Source: Bythopirellula sp.
GTDB lineage: Bacteria > Planctomycetota > Planctomycetia > Pirellulales > Lacipirellulaceae
Assembly (NCBI GenBank): GCA_028285205.1
Contig: JANQQA010000202.1
Coordinates: forward strand, 1 to 35,687
Direction: 5' to 3'
Length of the DNA stretch: 35,687 bases
The first letter of the stretch is position 1, and each line of letters begins with the position of its first letter. The translations under genes were made by a program, and so were the position numbers. The notes beneath the pieces are model-generated. The model made no database searches, was not told where the DNA came from, and was given only the letters and a program-made list of their open reading frames with translations. Below are positions 17,201 through 25,787 of the stretch, in pieces.

Positions 17201-18420
17201 GCTCGTCCGCGGCAATGCCTCATCTGGCCAAGCAGTTTCCGACTTACGAGTTGTTCGCCAAGGCGACGCTGCCTGAGATCTACACGCCCCAGTGCTTGAG
17301 CGAGGCCGAACGGTTCGAGGTGAATACGCTTGAGTCTGCCTGTTTTCTGAACGATGGCAATGGACGATTCGAATTGGTGCCCCTGCCGCGTCAAGCGCAG
17401 CTTGCGCCGATATTCGACGTTGCGATAGCCGACTTCAACGGCGATGCCGTGCCCGACCTGTTTCTCGGTCAGAATTTCTTCAGTCCGCAGCGCGAGACGG
17501 GGCCGATGGATGGGGGCGTCGGTGTCGTTGCCGTGGGTAGAGGCGATGGAAGCTTTACAGTCTTGCGTCCCAATGAGGCCGGAGTTGTGGTGCCAGGTGA
17601 CACCAAGGCAGTCGCCGCGATCGACATAGACGGTGACGGTCGAAAAGATCTTAGTGTTGCCACGAACGCGGGACGGCTGAGGTTGTTCCGCCGGCAGACT
17701 ACTGACAACACAGCCGCGCCCTCGAAAGTCGTTAGCGAAGACAAGACTTGGATGGACCTGAATCGCTCACTGGCTAAGCAGTTTCTTGCGACGCAGCAGT
17801 ACGAACAAAGCTTGCCGTACTTGCGCAGAGCCCTCAAGGCGAATCCGCGCGATCCGTGGACGATACTCATGTTGGCTGTTGCAAGCCGTGAGCAAGGGCG
17901 AATTCGGGATGCGTTGTCGCTGCTGGAACGGCTCAGTGATCAGGACGTGATTGATCGGACAACTTTGCTCGTTGAGCAAGCCCGTAATTACTTCGCGCTG
18001 GAGCAATATGATCGCGCCGCGGAAGTTTTGAGTAGCGCGGCCGAATCGGATCCACGCGACCATCGTGTACAGGAACTCCTTGGCGAGGTGCGTGCATCTC
18101 AGGGACTCCTGCAATTGGCACGTGAGAGTTTCCAGCGAGCGGGATTGCTACGGCGAGCAAGAGAACTGGATGAACGCGCCGCTGTCGCACGAGTTACGTT
18201 TGAGCAAGGTCGGACAGCCGAACGTGCGGGGAGAACTGAGGAAGCCATCCGCCTGTACGAAAAATCGCGACAGATTGACGCTCAGCCCGAGACACTCAGT
18301 GGGCTTGCCAAACTCCTGCGAACGACTGCCGACGAGCAGTTGCAAGACGCTTGGTATGCAGAAGAGTTGCAGAGATGGAGTGACGCGCTTGCCAAGGATC
18401 GCCCTGCTGGCAAACCCTAG
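14254..18420 (+). CDS. Giant FG-GAP/VCBS, ASPIC/UnbV and TPR protein (CRTAC1-like)
   Basis: Start ATG 14254 follows GAGGT (14246-14250) and gives a signal peptide (basic start, then LCALGFLLFQTVAPPHVRA). The frame is open further upstream but overlaps the preceding gene. The product is 1388 residues. From about 100 to 540 there are repeated Ca-binding FG-GAP/VCBS blades (GDLDGNGLPDLFF, DVDNDGDLDLYV, DYDRDGDLDIYL). An ASPIC/UnbV module follows at about 555-630 (VLIELRGTSSNRFGIGAEV, then VRWPSGVEQVF). A second blade set lies at about 690-1150 (DVDQDGDADLYVG, DFDHDGDLDVFVG, DIDGDGRKDL). The last 230 residues are TPR-like helices (LNRSLAKQFLATQQYEQSLP, LKANPRDPW). The family builds beta-propellers seen in surface and adhesion proteins. 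It is exported and probably works at the envelope with the secretin-domain protein encoded 53 bases upstream. The stop codon overlaps that of the opposing gene at 18417. Confidence 0.85.
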   Translation: MNGREQRNWRTERRSVYSQLCALGFLLFQTVAPPHVRADDSWMPLAPGLESRPLTRSAVSRAAAETRFVSLSPQTTGIDFVERLDWNHPRGQLFYTGYACGGIAVGDLDGNGLPDLFFASGPNRNRLYFQRSPWQFEEAAARSALGDDPSVWSTGATLFDVDNDGDLDLYVCNYDAPNQLYVNRGDGTFDERAAEYGLDIVDASLMASVADYDRDGDLDIYLALNRYLDEKKFRRRDLFYYRDGMEYLRPEAEKYFTIRPYRDQPGQLNMWAGRTDRLLRNEGPGKKFADVSGAMGLERGDTLSATWWDYNHDGWPDLYVANDMAAPDRLFCNRRDGTFEDVALTSLPHSPWFAMGSSAGDINNDGLIDFLVADMSFRTHFKDKATMGDMTGKFRNVSVFAHQQLMRNALFVNSGTKHFQEAAYLAGLASTDWTWTAKLADFDNDGRLDAFFTNGSPVNLASTIGAEKPTYEVGLDIGSLRKRYGGQPPVLEQNLVFQNQGNLQFADRSEAWGLDQLGMSFAAVHTDLDRDGDLDLVVANLDRPPSLYRNDHHAPGVLIELRGTSSNRFGIGAEVLLKTSQGKQLRQNFPIAGFQSCQEAMVHVGIGAAEELTQLIVRWPSGVEQVFDELPSGSRYRVEETPSAQDVPRDKEQSQPLFAEIEHGLLAEHHEEPFDDFARQPLLPNKLSQLGPPMAWGDVDQDGDADLYVGEGADWMGMLYVNRGNFQFEPKPQIAFARDDACEDSAAIFFDANGDGHLDLYVGSGSVESDLGSENYRDRLYLGDGKGGFRSPADGWLPELTFSTGAVAASDFDHDGDLDVFVGSRSIPGEYPLAPEHALLLNEGNRFTNALEPLAKDIADAGMITAAVWADIDADGWEDLLVATDWGPVRLYLNRQGQLFEATATWELDRWSGWWQSLAAADVDGDGDVDLVAGSFGLNTKYKASREKPVLVYYGEYGDSGRKNLIEAGFEEEVLFPLRGKSCSSAAMPHLAKQFPTYELFAKATLPEIYTPQCLSEAERFEVNTLESACFLNDGNGRFELVPLPRQAQLAPIFDVAIADFNGDAVPDLFLGQNFFSPQRETGPMDGGVGVVAVGRGDGSFTVLRPNEAGVVVPGDTKAVAAIDIDGDGRKDLSVATNAGRLRLFRRQTTDNTAAPSKVVSEDKTWMDLNRSLAKQFLATQQYEQSLPYLRRALKANPRDPWTILMLAVASREQGRIRDALSLLERLSDQDVIDRTTLLVEQARNYFALEQYDRAAEVLSSAAESDPRDHRVQELLGEVRASQGLLQLARESFQRAGLLRRARELDERAAVARVTFEQGRTAERAGRTEEAIRLYEKSRQIDAQPETLSGLAKLLRTTADEQLQDAWYAEELQRWSDALAKDRPAGKP

Positions 18421-18953
18421 CGGTTTTGTGTCACTGGCGGCAAGTAAGTTGGGCTCGTCCCAGCGTTAATCTGTCGATAGTACCCCACGGATTGCGTATT
18501 GGGGGGAGAATTTCGCAGACGTTGCACCTCGGTACGAAGCATTGCCAACTCTTGGTTGTTGCTACCGTTAGTCTCCAACGCAATTACCTTCAGTTGGAGG
18601 TTTGTCACCCGCTGAGTCAGTTGTCGCTCAAGATCTGATAGGATGCTCTCCAACTCTTTGATGCGGCCGGACATTTTCTCGGCATCTTCTCGGGTGAATC
18701 GCGAACGCGTTCGGGTCTCAGTCTCGGCGATTTGCTGCCGCAACATCTGGAGGCGACCATCGATCGCGTCGAACTGATGCCCAGTGCTCTCAAAGCGCTC
18801 GTCAACGCTCGCGAGCAACCCTGCGTGGCGAAACGTGGTCTGACCGACCCAGAGGATTAGCGCACCGAGAATCACATTGACCAGGCTGCCGCCGAAACGG
18901 TCAATCGCCTCGTTGCGCTGATAGCAGTCCGCTTCGCTTACATTCATGTCCAT
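18417..18953 (-). CDS. Membrane-anchored coiled-coil protein
   Basis: The frame is open from 19052, but the first 33 residues are basic and unlike a protein start. ATG 18951-18953 (MDMNVSEADCYQ) or the ATG two codons later is preferred, although neither has a clear Shine-Dalgarno sequence. The 178-residue product has one membrane helix near residues 22-42 (LVNVILGALILWVGQTTF). A long heptad-rich coiled coil follows, about 45-150 (VDERFESTGHQFDAIDGRL, MSGRIKELESILSDLERQLT, QRVTNLQLKVIALETN), and then a disordered Pro/Ser/Tyr tail. The function is unknown; such architecture fits an envelope scaffold or partner-binding protein. Its stop codon shares the bases CTAG (18417-18420) with that of the convergent giant gene, leaving no room for a terminator between them. 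Confidence 0.6.
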   Translation of the reverse strand: MDMNVSEADCYQRNEAIDRFGGSLVNVILGALILWVGQTTFRHAGLLASVDERFESTGHQFDAIDGRLQMLRQQIAETETRTRSRFTREDAEKMSGRIKELESILSDLERQLTQRVTNLQLKVIALETNGSNNQELAMLRTEVQRLRNSPPNTQSVGYYRQINAGTSPTYLPPVTQNR

Positions 18954-19091
18954 GACTACGTGCTGACACGAGAGATTCCTGGTTGACCTGGGAAGCCACC
19001 TTAGCACGCATCGACTGATAAGTGCACGCTGCTTTAGGATTCTGCGCTCCACAAGCGCGAGAAGAGCGAATGCTAGCTGATCAAGGGAAAA

Positions 19092-20651
19092 CTACAGCGT
19101 CAATGCCCGATCAATTCGGGCCAAGCTACGCTCGCGACCGAGAATTGCTAGCGTTTCGAACATCCCAAAGCCTACTGCCTTGCCAGTGACGGCCACACGC
19201 AGTGCGTGGATGATCTGGCCAATCTTGATGCCCTTCTCCTCGACGAACGACTTGAGGCACTTTTCGAGTTCCTCTGGCTCGAACGATTCGAGTGCGGCCA
19301 GTTGCGCGCGAAACTCGGTGAGTAGTGACTTCGCATCGTCGGGCGTGCGTAGGGGTTTTTCGACGGTCTTCTCGTCGTAGGGCAGCTCTTCGTCCGAGAC
19401 GTAGAAGTCGGTGTAGTCGAGGATGTCGCCGGCCACTTTCACGCGGTCACCGGCGGCTTCGAGGATCTGCGTTAGCTTTGGAGCTGTCTCGCAGGGCGGC
19501 GGATCGTCGATGTGGCCTGCCTGCTGCAGGAACGGAAGCACTTTGGCGACCTTCTGCTTGATCGGCAGCTGTTGCATCGCCCGATCCTGAAACGCCATCA
19601 GCTTCTGAGGATCGAAGCTCGCTGGGGCCTTGTTCACCCGATCCAACGAAAATTGCTTGATCATCTCCTCGCGGGTGAACTCTTCGGTTTCAGCGTCCAA
19701 CGACCAGCCCAGTAGCAGTAGGTAATTGAGCAAGGCGTCGGGCAAGTAGCCAATCTGCTCGTAAAAGTCGACGATTACTGGGTTGAACGTATCGGGATCG
19801 ACCGCGAGATTCAGCCGCGTGGCGATCGTCTCGCCATGTTGCTTTAGCTGGGCGAAGTCACGATTCTTCAGGTACTTATCCAGCTTGCGCTTGCTGAGCT
19901 TATTCTTGCTGCCCGGCTCAGCCACATAGGGGAGATGAGCGAACTGGGGTGGCTCGCAGCCAAGCTGCTGCGCGATGAATACCTGTCGCGGCGTGTTGGA
20001 CAGATGCTCTTCGGCGCGTATGACGTGAGAGATCTGCATGTCTGCGTCGTCGACGACGGTCGCCAGGTGATACAGGCATGAGCCGTCGGCGCGTTGGATA
20101 ACGTGGTCTTGCTCGCGCGCCCACTCGAACCGCACCTCGCCACGCACCAGATCTTGGTGGACGAGTTCCCCGTCGTTCGGCATCTTCAAACGGACTACGC
20201 CTTGCCGGCCTTCCGACTCGAACTGTTTAGCTTGCTCGTCGGACTCGGCCATCCATTTGCGGCTGTAAGTGAATTGCTCACCGGCGGCTTGGGCTGCTTC
20301 CCGTTCGGCCTGGATCTCGTCGATTGTGGCAAAGTCTCGATACGCAGCTCCGCTGGCGAGCAGTGACTCGACAGCTGCCTGGTACTTTTCGCCGCGCTGG
20401 GATTGGTAGTACGGCTCATGAGGACCACCGACTTCCGGGCCTTCGTCCCAATCCATCCCCAACCAGCGAAAGCCGTTGAGGATCGGTTGCAGTGCCGCGT
20501 CGACGTTGCGCTGCTGATCGGTATCGTCCACGCGCAGAATGAACTGCCCGCCCTGCCCTTTGGCAAACAGCCAATTGAATAGCGCGGTGCGAACACCGCC
20601 GATATGGAGGTAACCAGTCGGGCTAGGAGCAAAACGTGTGCGAACAGTCAT
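19092..20651 (-). CDS. gltX: Glutamyl-tRNA synthetase
   Basis: ATG 20649-20651 starts a 519-residue class I aminoacyl-tRNA synthetase; 13 more residues could be read upstream, but the family begins with [13 protein letters not shown]. It charges tRNA-Glu with glutamate in the cytosol, and in many planctomycetes also tRNA-Gln for later amidation. Visible signatures are the HIGH-type motif HIGG at residues 16-19 in [19 protein letters not shown], the KMSKS-type motif KLSKR at 251-255, the substrate-binding DDTDQQRN, and [22 protein letters not shown] typical of discriminating or non-discriminating GluRS. The length is slightly above the usual 470-490 residues, with additional sequence after KLSKR ([19 protein letters not shown]). 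The gene follows a six-TM membrane protein gene on the same strand, 70 bases away, and may share its transcript. Confidence 0.95.
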   Translation of the reverse strand: MTVRTRFAPSPTGYLHIGGVRTALFNWLFAKGQGGQFILRVDDTDQQRNVDAALQPILNGFRWLGMDWDEGPEVGGPHEPYYQSQRGEKYQAAVESLLASGAAYRDFATIDEIQAEREAAQAAGEQFTYSRKWMAESDEQAKQFESEGRQGVVRLKMPNDGELVHQDLVRGEVRFEWAREQDHVIQRADGSCLYHLATVVDDADMQISHVIRAEEHLSNTPRQVFIAQQLGCEPPQFAHLPYVAEPGSKNKLSKRKLDKYLKNRDFAQLKQHGETIATRLNLAVDPDTFNPVIVDFYEQIGYLPDALLNYLLLLGWSLDAETEEFTREEMIKQFSLDRVNKAPASFDPQKLMAFQDRAMQQLPIKQKVAKVLPFLQQAGHIDDPPPCETAPKLTQILEAAGDRVKVAGDILDYTDFYVSDEELPYDEKTVEKPLRTPDDAKSLLTEFRAQLAALESFEPEELEKCLKSFVEEKGIKIGQIIHALRVAVTGKAVGFGMFETLAILGRERSLARIDRALTL

Positions 20652-20721
20652 CGATGCAGTTGAGATTGCGACAAATGGGTGAAAGCCCATAGCCTACAGC
20701 CCATCGGCCTCAGCCTCTACC

Positions 20722-21792
20722 CTACGCTGCCCGGTTTCGCTGCTTCTGCTTGCGAAGCCGTTTCCGCTCTGCCTTACTCAGCCGGCGGGTGGGCTCGTCG
20801 TCGTAGTCGGTCTCGGGTTCGGAGCCGTCTACCCATTCGGATTCAGCCGCAGGTTCTACTTGCATCGGTGCTTCGACCGTTTTCTTAGCAAGCTTGGCAT
20901 TAGGGGCAGGTTTGCTATCGATCTCTTCTTGCTCGTGCGCGCTATCCGTACGCTCAATGAGTCCTTGTACGTCTAGAATCACGTAGCGAGCAAACAACTG
21001 CGAGGCGACCAGTAGCATCGTGAATCCGACGAGCGGAAGCGAACGGCTCATCATCTCTGGAACAGCCGCAGCCCACGCGGGCGACCAACCGGCGCTGCTT
21101 ACTCCCGCAACGACGAGGCAGGCGGCCGCGAAGACGTAGGCCGACAGGGCGGTTCTGCACTCCGCCGCGTCCATCATCAGCTTGATCAGCAGCCAGCCAC
21201 CAATCAACGCTGACGGAACGAGCCACCAACCGGCGTGCCCCGGCAGTAGCTGCCAATCGACGACGCTGCCCAGGTATCGAGCGATCAGTTGATGGGCGCC
21301 CAACACGCTGTTCAGACTCAATAGCATCGCCGCCCACCCCGCGGTGCGCCAGACGCGGTACCGTCCACGCTCATCGTCGACTCGATGTCGCCGCAACGAG
21401 TAGATCAGTCGCGTATAGGCCACCGTCAGAAGCAGCATCAAAGCGGATGTCCAAGCGACCAGCCGGTTGGCGAAGACTTCGGTGATCTCACTGGCCGAAA
21501 TCACTTCTGTCATCGTGCTTAGCGACGGGGCGAAGTAGGCGGTGGTCTCGGCTCCAGCGGCGATGGCTATTCCGACCGCCGCGAACCCGCATAGCGCACG
21601 AAATCGTCGCGGAACATAGCTCGTTACCTGAGGGTGATTTTCAATGTTCGCGCCGGCACCGTAACGTGGAGTATCTCCAGGTTCAAAGTCGCTGTCGGCA
21701 CCGCCGGTGTGGATAGCGATATTGCTAGCGGATAAGACTTCTTCGTTAAGGACGCGTCGTCTGCGGCCTACTCGTATGCTGTTACGTGCCAT
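20722..21792 (-). CDS. Six-TM membrane protein of unknown function
   Basis: ATG 21790-21792 (MARNSIRVGRRRRVLNEE) follows AAGGCGAA and gives 356 residues. The frame is open far upstream to 22575, but that part overlaps the divergent signalling gene in antisense and lacks protein-like composition. After a 60-residue basic/polar cytoplasmic start there are about six hydrophobic segments, near 66-87, 108-130, 147-170, 187-205, 211-232 and 245-265 (for example LCGFAAVGIAIAAGAETTAY, WWLVPSALIGGWLLIKL). The C-terminal 90 residues are soluble and acidic (ESEWVDGSEPETDYDDEPT), ending in a very basic helix (RRLSKAERKRLRKQKQRNR) that could bind RNA, ribosomes or lipid head groups. No transporter or enzyme motif is recognised. 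It lies 70 bases before gltX on the same strand. The pattern fits a lineage-restricted inner-membrane protein. Confidence 0.7.
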   Translation of the reverse strand: MARNSIRVGRRRRVLNEEVLSASNIAIHTGGADSDFEPGDTPRYGAGANIENHPQVTSYVPRRFRALCGFAAVGIAIAAGAETTAYFAPSLSTMTEVISASEITEVFANRLVAWTSALMLLLTVAYTRLIYSLRRHRVDDERGRYRVWRTAGWAAMLLSLNSVLGAHQLIARYLGSVVDWQLLPGHAGWWLVPSALIGGWLLIKLMMDAAECRTALSAYVFAAACLVVAGVSSAGWSPAWAAAVPEMMSRSLPLVGFTMLLVASQLFARYVILDVQGLIERTDSAHEQEEIDSKPAPNAKLAKKTVEAPMQVEPAAESEWVDGSEPETDYDDEPTRRLSKAERKRLRKQKQRNRAA

Positions 21793-22246
21793 TTCGCCTT
21801 CGTACTTCAAATTCTTCCAGAAGAATGTCCTCTTGCTCGATTCAGTAACTCTTCGCAGTGGAGCCATCAAACCGGTGTGCAAACCTGCGGGCCCTGCGCC
21901 GCGCACTGATAGCATTAGCGGCCTCGGTTCGCTTACTTTCCGCATAATCGGATTCGGCATTTCTACCGCTGCAAGCGGAACGAAGTCGAGCGGGCTAGTG
22001 TTGTGCCGAATAGGCGAACTTTGCGGCCCATTCCTGCTGGGTAGTGTAGAGAGCGGCGGAGGTCTCTGACTGGCGAGACGGTTTTTCCGGCCGTTGAGCG
22101 TCAGAACCAATCGATTACGAGCTGCCCGCGAGAGCAATGCGCAAGCGTGACCTAGATTTTTAACAGAGACTCCATACGCGTCGTTCCAGACGCTTGCTGT
22201 GCAGGTCCATTTGCTGTCAACGCCACGACTCGCGAAACACGTTCCG
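21793..22246. other. Intergenic region between divergent genes
   Basis: This 454-base region separates the minus-strand membrane protein gene and the plus-strand HD/GGDEF gene. Long frames remain open on the minus strand, but without start signals or a recognisable product. I see no strong consensus promoter, repeat or RNA; both divergent promoters should lie here. Confidence 0.4.
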
Positions 22247-24595
22247 ATGACCAAATCAGACACTCCCAATCCGCCGACGATTCCCACGCCACCCGCACTG
22301 CCGCAGCGCAAGTCCAAGCTTGCGGAGACCCCGACGCCTGCGCCCGCCGCGGATGCTGCACCCAGCGACGAGGCATCGACGCGTCGCGAGTCGACGCAGA
22401 GCCGTGTTGCGCAGATCAGCTCTTTGCTCAGTGCGCTGGAAGAAGCTGCCTCCGAGAGCGGATTGGCGGCACGCAAGCCGGAACAGCAACTCGCCGAGAA
22501 GGCGAAGCAGGAGAACCTGCTGACCGAGGGCCGATTGGGCATGGCCAACAGCCTGCTCAAGGCCCTGCGATACAAGCACCCCCAATCGGCGGCTCATTGC
22601 CTGCGCGTTGCATTGTGGTGTAGTGCCTGGGCTGAACACTTCCAGCTGAGCGAAGCCGATCGCGATACGCTCGAACTTGCTGCTCTGATGCATGACATCG
22701 GCAAGATGGGAGCCTCCGAGGGGCTGCTGCTCAACCCTAATCGACTCACCAGCGAGCAGGAACGCGACGTGAGTCGAGTTCACCAGATGGGCATGGACAT
22801 TCTGAGCAGCTGCTGCGGCGATCAACGCGTGCTCGATGCGGTGAATTACGTGACGGCTCGCTTTGACGGGCAGGCGAATACACTGCCGCTCAGCGGCACC
22901 CAGATTCCGCTGGCGGCGCGCATGATCACGATTGTCGACGCCTTCGACGCGATGACCACCGACCAGGTATACCGACCGGCAAAACCACGCGAGCGTGCGG
23001 TTGCAGAGCTATTTGAATTGAGCGGCTCCCAGTTCGATCCCAGCTTGGTGAAACAGTTTGTCGAAGTGATTCAAAAATACCAAGGCAGCATGGCCACCCA
23101 GCAAGGCGAACGCTGGCTGGGGTTGATTGCACAAAACGAACTGCCGTGGCAAGCAGTGCCGGGCATTGTGCCCACGCCCACGCCAGCAGTTGCGCCCGCA
23201 CAAGCTCCTCAATCGCGATCGTGGTTCGAAGAGAAACTGATCGATGCGATGCATGACGGGGTCGTGTTCGTCGACGCTCAGGCGAGAATCACGTTGTGGA
23301 GCACCGGCGCCGAGCGACTCACAGGCGTGAGCGGTGAGGCCGCAACCGGCCAGATCTTCACTCCCAGTCTGTTGGACATCTGTGTTTATGCCGATCAGCC
23401 GATGCCCGACGATGCCTGTCCGGTGGCGAAGTCGTTGCTGACCAACTCCCAGCTGCGCAAACGCCTGCTGATCTTGGGGCGTCAGGGGCAGCACGTGCCG
23501 GTCGACTTGCACACGATCCCGGTCCATTCTCCCGATGGCCAAGTACAAGGCGCGACCGTGCTGTTGCACGATGCACAGCCCGAGGCGTCGCTGGAAGAGA
23601 AGTGCGAGGCGCTGCATGCCGAAGTCACCAAAGATCCAATGACTAAAGTCGCCAACCGCGCCGAATTCGATCGAATGTTGGCGTTGTTCATCGAAGCACA
23701 TCAGCAAGCCGGTCAGCCGTGTAGTCTGATCATGTGCGACATCGATCATTTCAAGAACATCAACGATACCTATGGTCACCAGGCGGGCGACGAGGCAATT
23801 ATCGCACTCGCTAACCTGCTGAGTTCGATGTGCCGCGCGGGGGATTTGGTGGCTCGATACGGTGGCGAGGAGTTCGCCGTATTGTGCGCCGACTGCACCA
23901 ACGCCGATGGGGCTCGCCGGGCCGAACAGTTGCGTCGCAAGTTGGCGGAAGTTCAGCATGCGTATCTCGGCAACAAACGCATCACGGCCAGCTTTGGGGT
24001 GACCGAACTACAGGCGGGTGATACCCCGGAAACAATGTTACGCCGATCGGATCGTGCTCTGCTCATGGCGAAGGAACAAGGTCGTAACCAGGTGGTCCAA
24101 CTAGGAAATGGCATGGAAATTGAAACGAAGAAGAATCCGTGGTGGAAGTTTGCCAGCTTGCGAGCGCAACCGGTCGTGGATACGACACTGACCAGCGCCG
24201 TACCGATCGACATCGCGATCGAGAAACTGCGCGGATTCGTCTCGGACCATCAGGCCAAGATTCTCTCGACCAAGGAGAACTCGGTCGAGTTGGAAGTCTC
24301 GAGCGAGAAGGTCTCGTACGATCGACGCAAAGGCGACTCTCATGTCACGTTTCGCGTAGAGATGCAGTTTTCCGAGGAACGCGTCGAACGTTCGAACAAT
24401 CTGGGATTTGCCGCGGGTGAATATGCTCAAACCAAAGTCCATCTCAAGATTCGCCCCAAGCGGACCAAGAAGCGTCGCAAGGCCGACATGGCCGAGCGGG
24501 CTCGCTTGATCCAACAGAGTATCAAGGCTTACCTGATGGCGAAGGAAGGCGAGGAGACCACTGCCACGTTTTCTCCCACCGTGTCCTCCATCTAG
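22247..24595 (+). CDS. HD-domain, PAS and GGDEF signalling protein (diguanylate cyclase)
   Basis: ATG 22247 (MTKSDTPNPP) is preferred over a GTG at 22199. The 782-residue protein has four parts. After a Pro/Ala-rich start comes an HD domain (about 100-285) with H149-D150 in LMHDIGKMG. It aligns with HD-GYP proteins but has lost the GYP hallmark: at 203-210 it reads TARFDGQA, without the paired His or Gly-Tyr-Pro. Residues about 328-445 are a PAS sensor domain (MHDGVVFVDAQARITLWSTG). A GGDEF domain follows, with the metal-binding MCDIDHFKNINDTYGHQAGD, catalytic GGEEF at 539-543, and an inhibitory I-site RAGD at 530-533, five residues before GGEEF. It should therefore make c-di-GMP with product feedback. 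The C-terminal 155 residues are a separate basic domain of unknown function. A small coiled-coil gene follows 46 bases downstream. Confidence 0.88.
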   Translation: MTKSDTPNPPTIPTPPALPQRKSKLAETPTPAPAADAAPSDEASTRRESTQSRVAQISSLLSALEEAASESGLAARKPEQQLAEKAKQENLLTEGRLGMANSLLKALRYKHPQSAAHCLRVALWCSAWAEHFQLSEADRDTLELAALMHDIGKMGASEGLLLNPNRLTSEQERDVSRVHQMGMDILSSCCGDQRVLDAVNYVTARFDGQANTLPLSGTQIPLAARMITIVDAFDAMTTDQVYRPAKPRERAVAELFELSGSQFDPSLVKQFVEVIQKYQGSMATQQGERWLGLIAQNELPWQAVPGIVPTPTPAVAPAQAPQSRSWFEEKLIDAMHDGVVFVDAQARITLWSTGAERLTGVSGEAATGQIFTPSLLDICVYADQPMPDDACPVAKSLLTNSQLRKRLLILGRQGQHVPVDLHTIPVHSPDGQVQGATVLLHDAQPEASLEEKCEALHAEVTKDPMTKVANRAEFDRMLALFIEAHQQAGQPCSLIMCDIDHFKNINDTYGHQAGDEAIIALANLLSSMCRAGDLVARYGGEEFAVLCADCTNADGARRAEQLRRKLAEVQHAYLGNKRITASFGVTELQAGDTPETMLRRSDRALLMAKEQGRNQVVQLGNGMEIETKKNPWWKFASLRAQPVVDTTLTSAVPIDIAIEKLRGFVSDHQAKILSTKENSVELEVSSEKVSYDRRKGDSHVTFRVEMQFSEERVERSNNLGFAAGEYAQTKVHLKIRPKRTKKRRKADMAERARLIQQSIKAYLMAKEGEETTATFSPTVSSI

Positions 24596-24641
24596 GTGTA
24601 ATTCCACGTCCTGCCACACCATCCAACCCCCATCATTTCCC

Positions 24642-24926
24642 ATGCGTGAAGAACTCACCGAACCAAAACACTGGCGCGCTCGCAGCGAAGGCGCGACACA
24701 ACGCAACCACTCCTGGTCCGCTCGACGTCGCTCCCAGGAGCAGGCCAAGCTCGAGGCTCACGCCGTCGATGCTGCGCTGGAGCAGCACATCGTTGACGAG
24801 GTGCCCACGACCGCGGAGCAGCCCAACGCAAACGAAATCATTTCGAGCCTTTCGCAGCACCTCGAACAGCTCGAACAGCAACGCGCTGAAATCCAGCGAT
24901 TGCTCGACCAAGCCCAGGGCCTGTAG
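24642..24926 (+). CDS. Small coiled-coil protein of unknown function
   Basis: This 94-residue frame begins at ATG 24642 and ends at TAG 24926. The first third is hydrophilic and basic, and residues about 65-92 form a heptad-like helix (ISSLSQHLEQLEQQRAEIQR, then LLDQAQGL), so it probably oligomerises. There is no signal peptide or membrane segment. It begins 46 bases after the HD/PAS/GGDEF gene on the same strand and is probably co-transcribed with it, which makes a role in the same signalling pathway possible but unproven. No strong Shine-Dalgarno sequence is visible. Another frame overlaps it almost exactly, but this one has the more protein-like composition and a coherent helix. I recognise no family. 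Confidence 0.6.
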   Translation: MREELTEPKHWRARSEGATQRNHSWSARRRSQEQAKLEAHAVDAALEQHIVDEVPTTAEQPNANEIISSLSQHLEQLEQQRAEIQRLLDQAQGL

Positions 24927-24977
24927 TGGTCCCTAGGGTCGGCGCTGCGTGATTGCGACACCGCCTGTCATAGCCGA

Positions 24978-25006
24978 TTGCCACTCCTCGGCAGATGCGA
25001 TATGCT
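24978..25006 (+). promoter_or_regulatory. Promoter of the superoxide dismutase gene
   Basis: TTGCCA (24978-24983) and TATGCT (25001-25006) are separated by 17 bases, giving a start near 25013 and a leader of about 74 bases. No obvious iron- or peroxide-responsive operator could be identified. Confidence 0.5.
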
Positions 25007-25086
25007 GCATTTTCCGCAGTCAAACTTCGCTTTCTGGTGGGTTTCACCACTCAGACAACCGCCTCATAGTCAGGAGAAACAGAGCA

Positions 25087-25698
25087 ATGGCTTATTCCCT
25101 ACCCGACCTGCCCTACGCCAACGACGCCTTGGAGCCGCACATCGATGCTCGCACGATGGAGATCCATCACGACAAGCATCACAACGCGTACGTGACGAAG
25201 GTCAACGGTGCGTTGGAGGGCGCCGGTGTCGCGGAACAGTCGATTGAGGACCTCTGCCGCAACATCGAATCCGTCCCTGAAAACATCCGTGGTGCCGTCC
25301 GTAACAATGGCGGTGGTCACGCTAACCACTCGCTGTTTTGGACCGTCATGAGCCCCAACGGCGGCGGTGAGCCCTCGGGCCCGCTGGCCGACGCGATCAA
25401 CGCCGAATTAGGTGGCTTCGATGCATTCAAGGAAGCCTTTAGCAACGCAGCCGCGACACGGTTCGGCAGCGGTTGGGCCTGGCTGAGCGTCACCAGCGAC
25501 GGCAAGCTCGTCGTCGAGAGCACTCCCAACCAAGACAACCCCTATATGACGGGCAACACCCCGATCCTGGGCATCGACGTCTGGGAACATGCCTACTACC
25601 TCCACTACCAGAACCGCCGCCCCGACTACGTCGCCGCGTTCTTCAACGTGATCGATTGGAACGCTGTCGGCGAGCGCTACGCGGCGGCGAAGGGTTGA
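25087..25698 (+). CDS. sodA: Superoxide dismutase, Mn-type (Fe/Mn family)
   Basis: ATG 25087 with AGGAG about ten bases upstream starts a 203-residue enzyme of normal length. It converts superoxide to oxygen and hydrogen peroxide; no signal peptide is present, so it is cytosolic. Metal ligands are visible at H27 (MEIHHDKHH), H81 ([11 protein letters not shown]), D164 and H168 (DVWEHAYYL). The GGGHANHS motif and Gln149 in ESTPNQDNP are the second-sphere arrangement of manganese enzymes such as E. coli SodA, rather than the AAQxxNH pattern of iron enzymes, so Mn use is expected, although cambialistic behaviour cannot be excluded. It has its own promoter and is followed by a 13-bp-stem hairpin, so it is probably transcribed alone. 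Confidence 0.95.
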   Translation: MAYSLPDLPYANDALEPHIDARTMEIHHDKHHNAYVTKVNGALEGAGVAEQSIEDLCRNIESVPENIRGAVRNNGGGHANHSLFWTVMSPNGGGEPSGPLADAINAELGGFDAFKEAFSNAAATRFGSGWAWLSVTSDGKLVVESTPNQDNPYMTGNTPILGIDVWEHAYYLHYQNRRPDYVAAFFNVIDWNAVGERYAAAKG

Positions 25699-25747
25699 TA
25701 CGGCAGGATCGGCAAGCGATCCGGGCCAAAAACGACTGAATTCCAAC

Positions 25748-25780
25748 AACAACCCTCGGCATCCGCGCCGAGGGTTGTTT
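25748..25780 (+). terminator. Intrinsic terminator after the superoxide dismutase gene
   Basis: AACAACCCTCGGC (25748-25760) pairs perfectly with GCCGAGGGTTGTT (25767-25779) across a six-base loop. The T-run is interrupted (GTTGTTTGCGTT), but the stem is long and GC-rich. Confidence 0.7.
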
Positions 25781-25787
25781 GCGTTAT

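Noticed and set aside
21793..22575. Long upstream extension of the six-TM membrane protein frame
   Set aside because: It is antisense to the start of the HD/PAS/GGDEF gene, has no start signal, and its composition is unlike the rest of the protein; ATG 21792 fits better.
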